Under the pieces are notes generated by a model. That model was not told the origin of the DNA. It worked only from the letters and a program-made list of their open reading frames with translations, and searched no databases. Source: Cristatella mucedo (taxonomy: Eukaryota > Bryozoa > Phylactolaemata > Cristatellidae). Taken from it: a stretch of DNA of 64,000 nt. Of the stretch, positions 57,721 to 64,000 are shown piece after piece. The stretch covers positions 14,192,001 through 14,256,000 of the forward strand of contig WPIO01000002.1 in the NCBI GenBank assembly GCA_009760855.2, in the 5' to 3' direction. The position numbers and the translations under genes are program-made. Positions within the stretch are counted from its first letter, which is position 1. Each line of letters begins with the position of its first letter.

Positions 57721-58320
57721 TGGGGCAAAAACTCTGTATGCCCCTCGTAGAGTTCAACTCGCATTTTCGTCCCAGTCGGGGCAACAAAGTGTTCAATGCC
57801 AGAAGTTACATTCTTATGCAACACTACGTTTCGAAACATATTCAATAGGTGATAAACAATACACTACTTTTTACAGTTCATTCTTTGAGTAATAAATATA
57901 ATTTATATTACATAACAAGTTTTTCTTGAATATAATTGCAATGTATCCCAGAAAGGGGAGCTCTTCCTACTGATGCAAGATGACTTCTGAATATTGACAA
58001 TTTTACTCAATCTAGGTTACCTAGAGATAAGCGTTGTGTTTTCAGGTTAGCAAAGGATGGTGCAAATGGTAATATTGAGTTAAAAAAGTTAACAAAAAGA
58101 GGTACTATACAAATTACCATGATGATTTCTTTAGTGAAATTAGTATTCCTTATTCTCTTCAGCTATCGGGGAGATTTAATACACTTTGCTTGAATACTTC
58201 TGTTAAGCTGTTTATGAAAAATCCATCTACTGACGCTAGTGATTCCAGTTTTTTTTCCTACTTCACCCTTAACTATATTTACTAGAAATGATCATTATTC
58301 CATAAGATCTAATCAAGTTA
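57721..58320. other. AT-rich lead-in to the PolB pseudogene
   Basis: AT-rich, many stops. It may contain the decayed N-terminal part of the polymerase, but I see no firm motif. Confidence 0.35.
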
Positions 58321-60330
58321 GTTTGAGGTGAAAGAAGAGACTGACCTTGCAGCTGATGATGCTATTTTCTCAGGGTGGATCACTAAAGTGAGATTAACTC
58401 TTAGTTTCGTCATTGGTAATTTCGTTCGAAGAAAAGATTTAATTTATATCCCATCTCCAAAGTCTGTTTTTAGTAGGACGTGTTGCATCGATGTACCAAA
58501 TACTGATAATTACTGTGCATTATGGTGTGTGCTAAGATTTATATACATTATTGATAATCGAAGTTAGAAAATTAATTATCTTATGAATCATTGAGATACT
58601 ATATATCTAAGAGTACAGGATTCTATTGCTGGATCTAAGTGGCCTGTTGGGATTATTGATACTGAATAAGTAGAATACTAGGTTTTAAGTATAAACGTGT
58701 TTGACTATCACGAGGAGAAAGGAATATCATTGTATAAGTCTACAAAGTTGATTGGTCGACATGTCAATCGTTTACTAGTTAGACACAAAGATATTGAGCA
58801 TTGTATCTTGATAATCAAATTTAGTTCACTTAGTTGTATTACGAAATCTGGAGGTTCGTTGCTTTATTGCCGTCGATGTTTGGATATGTATCAGCTCGAA
58901 ATCTAGGTGTCGCGGGTCCAAAGTGACCTCTCGTTAGACGACCACATCAGCTCCACAGTCAAGCTTGCGTACTTTCAGCTACATAACATTGCTAAAATTC
59001 GGGTTTGTTTAGATAAAAATACCACGTCTAAGTTGTTTCTTGCATTTGTGACATCCCATCTTGACTTCTGCAACTCACTGTTTGCTGGCCTACCGGCATG
59101 TGCAATCGGGCGGTAACAGCCGGTGCAAAACTTTGCAGCTAGGCTCGTCTGTCATGAGCGTCGCCGTTGCCACGTAACACCACTTCTCTCCGACCTGCAT
59201 TGGCTACCAGTCAAGCAACGGATTGACTTCAAGGTTTTGTCGCTCACTTTTAGGTCACCTCTTTCTTTGGCTCCAGCCGATCTTTCAGATCTACTCCCCC
59301 ACCATGCCAAGCGTCGTACCACCCGCTTTTCGGAATTCAACAGTTTACCAATACCTCGTAGAAACCTCAAATCCTTTGGAGACCGTACATTTAGTTCGTA
59401 TGCTCCCAAAGCCTGGAACTCCCTCCCGACTTGTGTCAGAACATCCCCTGACTTGATTACATTTAAAAAGAACTTATGAACACTCCTATTTAGGACAGCA
59501 TTTAGTGGGTCCCAGTGATTCGTCCTTTATGTGCTTATGCATGCGTACACTGTGCATGCTGCCACTAACCACATTTGCATGCTGACCCTGTGAATGTCAC
59601 CCCTAACCATGGTATTCATGTGGTTTATCAAGCGTGATATTACTCACCATTCAATCGCGTTTCCCTTTGCAGCAAATCTAAAGCACCTGGAGAGAGATTG
59701 AGTTCTCTGAGGGTGCTTTATCAAGTGCATTATTAGAAGTAGTAGTAGTTGTTGTAGTATTTATTTCAATAGTTAATGATTAGATAATCATTTTTTAAAT
59801 TGCGACGGTTCAAGTGGGGCCACCCCAACTACTTTTGACACGTCTGAGTATATTCGGGTTCGGTTTAATGCTTTCGCAAGGTTCGTTGGATCTCCATTTG
59901 TTGTTATGCTGACTTTGAGAGCATGCGTTAAGAATCGTCTTTTTGTCAAGATGGGTTTGAGATTTGTCTTATACTGTTTGCGAAAGTAAAGCCAAGTCTG
60001 TAAAGTGTGAAACTCTTGATATAATTCATTTACCTTGTGGCACTGCTTTCGTTACGTTGGAACGGAGTGGTAAGGTTCCCGGTTTTATTCGTACGACAAA
60101 TGATGGTGTTTGTTTCTTTTCGGAAAGATTAATTAACATTGTCGATATTGTTAAGAAGAGATAAAACGATAGAGCGTTATGTGGTATTTGTATAACTAAG
60201 CAACACAAGATTGTTTTCGAGAAATCTGCTAATTACTTAGGCATAAAAAATTAGTGATCCCAGTGAGAAGGTTAGTGATCGTTGCCATTTTACTGGTAGG
60301 TTTCAGGGAGCTACGTATAAACTATGCATT
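58321..60330 (+). pseudogene. Polinton/adintovirus-type protein-primed DNA polymerase B, broken
   Basis: Two parts of one polymerase-like reading are separated by a LINE. Left part (58321-58887): SGW-like block, the CCIDVPNTDNYC block (58481-58516) and a CRRC zinc-type motif (58868-58879). These follow the order seen in the region before the exonuclease domain of Polinton-like PolB. Right part (59776-60330): FVGSPFVV then the Exo I motif YADFES (59905-59922) in a shifted frame (one base lost), a CGIC pair (60180-60191) and RCHFTGRFQGATYKLC (60280-60327), which resembles the Cys/His insert (HxHxTGxxRGxAHxxC) of these proteins. Breaks: stop at 58565, LINE at 58888-59757, frameshift at ~59905, at least one more before 60280, and loss of the polymerase palm. 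Base composition is AT-rich, unlike flanking DNA. No intact product. Confidence 0.82.
58888..59757 (+). mobile_element. LINE family 1, 5'-truncated insertion within PolB
   Basis: It starts at the SARNLGV block, then LSLDDHISSTVKLAYFQLHN, NFAARLVCHERRR, LSDLHWLPVKQRIDFKVL, SFGDRTFSSYAPKAWNSLP, and ends TFKKNL. The 3' UTR is agagattgagttctctgagg then gtgctttatcaagtgcatta and (AGT/TTG)n. One short frame break lies near 59118. L2/CR1 clade. Confidence 0.88.
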
Positions 60331-60353
60331 TTTCTAGCTCTATATATGGAGTT

Positions 60354-60470
60354 CAGCTGGTTTGGTCCAGTGGTGAAGTTGCTCGCCCCGACCATGGCCT
60401 CGCTGAGGTCGTGGGCTCGAGTCCCGAGGCACATGGGAAGCGCCTGAATAAAGATAATCACTGTGTGCGA
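60354..60470 (+). mobile_element. SINE-A, truncated tail
   Basis: tggtttggtccagtggtgaa, gctcgccccgacc, gggctcgagtccc, gcctgaataaagataat. The tail is incomplete. Confidence 0.82.
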
Positions 60471-60788
60471 TTTTTTAAGCACTGAGGCTGTCAATGTGCA
60501 GCGCTGCTTTATGTGTCCGACAATTTCCGTTAGGATAATTAGCTGAGCTTTGTTTTTATATCACAAGGCTCATCCGACGTGCCCAGTTGTAATTGTGTGC
60601 AGGCGATTCCAAATTTAATTTATTAGCGACGTGTGCATTTAAATACAATACAAGTAAAGATGATTAAGAATCGAAATATGTATGAAGCTAACAAATCATT
60701 CTTCAAACGAGATCTAATCCTATCGCCTTCAGCTGTAAGGTAAATGTACTTTTTCTTAGCAAACTCTTCTCTTAGGTTAGGCATCTTC

Positions 60789-61187
60789 TTATTGTGATTG
60801 TTCATCATATTCTTCACTGCGAAATGAAAAAGAATCGATAGAAAAACCTGAAGAAATAGAAGAAACTTCGTCACTGTAACTGAGAAGTGGTTTTGATTCT
60901 ATGTTACGAATGAAGTTATAATACTTGATGGAAACCAAGTGTGGTTGTCCAGGCAGATATTGATCTACTGTAAGGTTGTAATTAGTAGTGGAGTCGACAA
61001 CCGTAGTTTCAAAGAGAGTGCAAAGTGGATTCACTTCGTAAGAATATCCGTTTACGATTATGAAGTAATCGTGTGGAGAATTTGGTAATAGTTTAATAGC
61101 TCTCATATCGTTGAGAACGTTCTCTAGATAATCTTTGACCATAATGCAAGGCAAGAGGTAACCTCCGATAGGGGGGTGAGTAATCAA
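60789..61187 (-). CDS. Uncharacterised AT-rich ORF, 132 codons
   Basis: Unbroken minus-strand frame with a hydrophobic/aromatic N-terminal half (VKDYLENVLNDM, DYFIIVNGYSYEV) and an acidic Ser-rich end (SFRSEEYDEQSQ). I do not recognise a family. A second overlapping minus frame (60623-60874) contains a Lys-rich block (REEFAKKKYIYLTAEGDR). It lies beside the PolB pseudogene and shares its AT-rich composition, so it may be a leftover gene of the same element. It could also be chance. Confidence 0.35.
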   Translation of the reverse strand: MITHPPIGGYLLPCIMVKDYLENVLNDMRAIKLLPNSPHDYFIIVNGYSYEVNPLCTLFETTVVDSTTNYNLTVDQYLPGQPHLVSIKYYNFIRNIESKPLLSYSDEVSSISSGFSIDSFSFRSEEYDEQSQ

Positions 61188-61640
61188 AATGTCCCCTTAA
61201 ATGACTTAAGATATTAAATAGATTCATCTCTATCCATTTCTATCTAACGAGGGAAACAGCTAAAGAGTTAAGAGTCAGTTATATCAATTTCGTCGCTAAA
61301 CTGCCTTACTGAGTGGATGGAAAATCACCACACCACTAATCAAGGTCTCAAGCCAGTTTAAGCCGGCGAGTGACAGATTTTCGAGCCGATACGTTAAACG
61401 GGCAAAATTAGTTCAAGCCATTGGTTGTGGTGTGTTGATATTCCATCTACTTGCCACATGTATGCAACCTCTGCCCCTCCCCCGATACTCGGCTTCTCTT
61501 CCTTCCTTAAAGCAGAGCTGTTCCTACGACTTGACTTGCTCCCTCGTAACGCCTGCATTAACTTGAGCATGAAATTACTCAAAATGTCGTTGCATTGTAC
61601 AGGACTGTGACATAAAGAGCTCAATGGAATGATTTGCGGT
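61188..61640. other. No feature recognised
   Basis: Nothing supported. Confidence 0.35.
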
Positions 61641-61649
61641 CGCATGCTC

Positions 61650-62040
61650 AATTAAACAAGAATAACAGGGATGACGTGTTGTGCAAAATCAGCATGCAAA
61701 TTCGGTTAGCGGCGCCATGGTGAGTCTGCATGCTTAAGCACAGAAGACTTATCACAGGACCTGCCAAATGCTGCGATAAATAGGTGCTTAGCTCTGTTAT
61801 AAATGCCAAGTCGGGGGATGTGGCGTCAGTCGGGAATGAGCTCCAGGCTTCGGGAGCAAATGAGCTGTAGGCAAGCTTTCCAGAGGAGGCTGCCACTAAG
61901 TACAGCCTAGCGATGGGATCCAAAACAGGGCGATCCGACGGTGTGTGAGGGTGTGGGCAGTTGAGACGGGAAGGCTGGAGTCAGAGAATGAAGGCATCTA
62001 AAAGTGAGTTACATCGTCGATACAAGTCGATAAGCTGCTT
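61650..62040 (-). mobile_element. LINE fragment, 3' end of ORF2
   Basis: The minus frame 61648-61923 has KLAYSSFAPEAWSSFPTD, comparable to FSSYAPKAWNSLPT of the copy at 58888, with decay downstream. Confidence 0.7.
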
Positions 62041-62400
62041 GATTGGGAGCCACTGCAGCATCCGTGGTAATACGACACGCGCGATTGTCTCGACGGACAA
62101 GCCTAGCTCAACTACACAACTATAGGAGTACCCCACCATACCAGATCATAACACGGCTATACACTTCCACCTACCGTAGGAAGCCACTACTAACAGCTGT
62201 TAGGAACGTAGGTCACGATCAATAAAGTTCAGGCATGCTTAGACCTCAGTCAATGCCTTCTAGAGACAAGCACTGCACTGGTCACTAATACCTGCTAAAA
62301 GCAGTGCTACTGTACTGGGTAATTATAAAATGCGAAATATTAAACTCTATCGCGACATTGCATAAGCATACGCATCAAGGTTACTCTCAGCCGACGTGGT

Positions 62401-62416
62401 GGCCCTAAAAAGGGCC
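62401..62416 (-). terminator. Histone 3' stem-loop (H3 copy 2)
   Basis: GGCCCT-TTTT-AGGGCC on the minus strand, followed by ACCAC, identical to copy 1. Confidence 0.92.
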
Positions 62417-62442
62417 GTTGATTTAACGAGCTTCGAACACAC

Positions 62443-63406
<964 letters not shown>

Positions 63407-63430
63407 GAAGCTTTGTTACGTTCCTCAAAC

Positions 63431-63446
63431 GGTCCTTTTTAGGACC
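63431..63446 (+). terminator. Histone 3' stem-loop (H4 copy 2)
   Basis: GGTCCT-TTTT-AGGACC followed by ACCCA, 24 bp after the stop; the canonical ACCCA flank. Confidence 0.93.
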
Positions 63447-63984
63447 ACCCAATCACTCGAGAGTATCCTGCCTTGGCAGTTTTTTCCTGTTGCGTGGTAT
63501 TTAGGATTGCGTGTTGATACTGAATGTCATCTGGTAACGCAATAGCTAATCGTTTAAATGTGTAGGACTATCATTGGATAAGTCGAAAGCGTTTGCTACT
63601 CACGCCCAAGATTTGTGATACAAGTCAATTCCGTCAGCGTTTATCGACGCCAACCTGCTCAAAGGGTGAGTCCAGTGTTGACAAGCCGTCCGTACCCTTC
63701 TAGCTATGTAAACACTGTAGTAACCAACTGCTGTCAGCTACATTTGCCGTACAACAGTACACAATGCAGCCGAGAACCGTAGCTTAAAATCCGTTCCTAA
63801 CGCTGAAGTTGGTAGCTTTTGAAGCCTATCACTGCCCAGCCAGCATGTCTTGGTAGTGCAGTCTGACTCCGGTCATTGGTCACCAGCCGTCCTTACTTGG
63901 GTGTCCATCTGCTAGCTCTCCATACGATTTATCACGGAGCCCTTGTGAGAGGCATAGGCAGACTTAACGTAACCCTAATATGAA
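63447..63984. other. No feature recognised
   Basis: Histone 3' flank; nothing else seen. Confidence 0.4.
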
Positions 63985-64000
63985 TTGTAATGTATCTCCG
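63985..64000 (-). mobile_element. Start of a LINE family 2 tail at window edge
   Basis: ttgtaatgtatctccg equals the tails at 25945 and 38262; the body lies beyond the window. Confidence 0.6.

Overview
The window comes from the nuclear genome of an invertebrate animal. It holds two intron-rich animal genes, replication-type histone genes with 3' stem-loops, L2/CR1-like LINE fragments, tRNA-derived SINEs, LTR elements and a decayed Polinton-type DNA polymerase. I cannot name the species from sequence alone.

Layout. 1-10 kb: an FBXO36-type F-box gene on the + strand (5 exons, 1102-10026, 234 aa), with introns full of SINEs, microsatellites and a ~168-bp satellite. 10-17.6 kb: no gene recognised; LINE fragments, two solo LTRs and a long hairpin. 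17.66-40.30 kb: a complete 13-exon histidyl-tRNA synthetase gene on the - strand (508 aa), including one GC-AG intron. 40.35-46.64 kb: a mosaic of GC-rich repeat modules in both orientations. It is interrupted by a solo LTR (target duplication GCCGG) and by an intact 1.9-kb compact LTR element (target duplication TCCTG). 46.6-48.2 kb: unassigned. 48.2-51.5 kb: about 76 copies of a 43-bp minisatellite. 52.3-56.1 kb: a decaying histone locus with an H3 gene changed at S10, K27, L100 and T107, a dead H4, and an H2B remnant split by a SINE. 57.1-61.2 kb: satellite, then a broken Polinton-type PolB cut by a LINE, plus an unidentified AT-rich ORF. 62.4-63.4 kb: a divergent H3/H4 pair with canonical tail residues, in which H4 carries one extra G.

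How the parts relate. FBXO36 (a likely ubiquitin-ligase adaptor) and HARS (translation) are ordinary single-copy genes with no evident link. The two H3/H4 units share promoter layout and 3' elements, so they are duplicates; the unit at 53 kb is degenerating or diverging. The mobile elements fall into families: one LTR family (TGTAG...CTACA ends, 5-bp target duplications), two LINE families, and two SINE families, one of which shares its 3' tail with a LINE. Both nested insertions (LINE in PolB, SINE in H2B) fall inside recognisable coding sequence, which gives a relative order of events.
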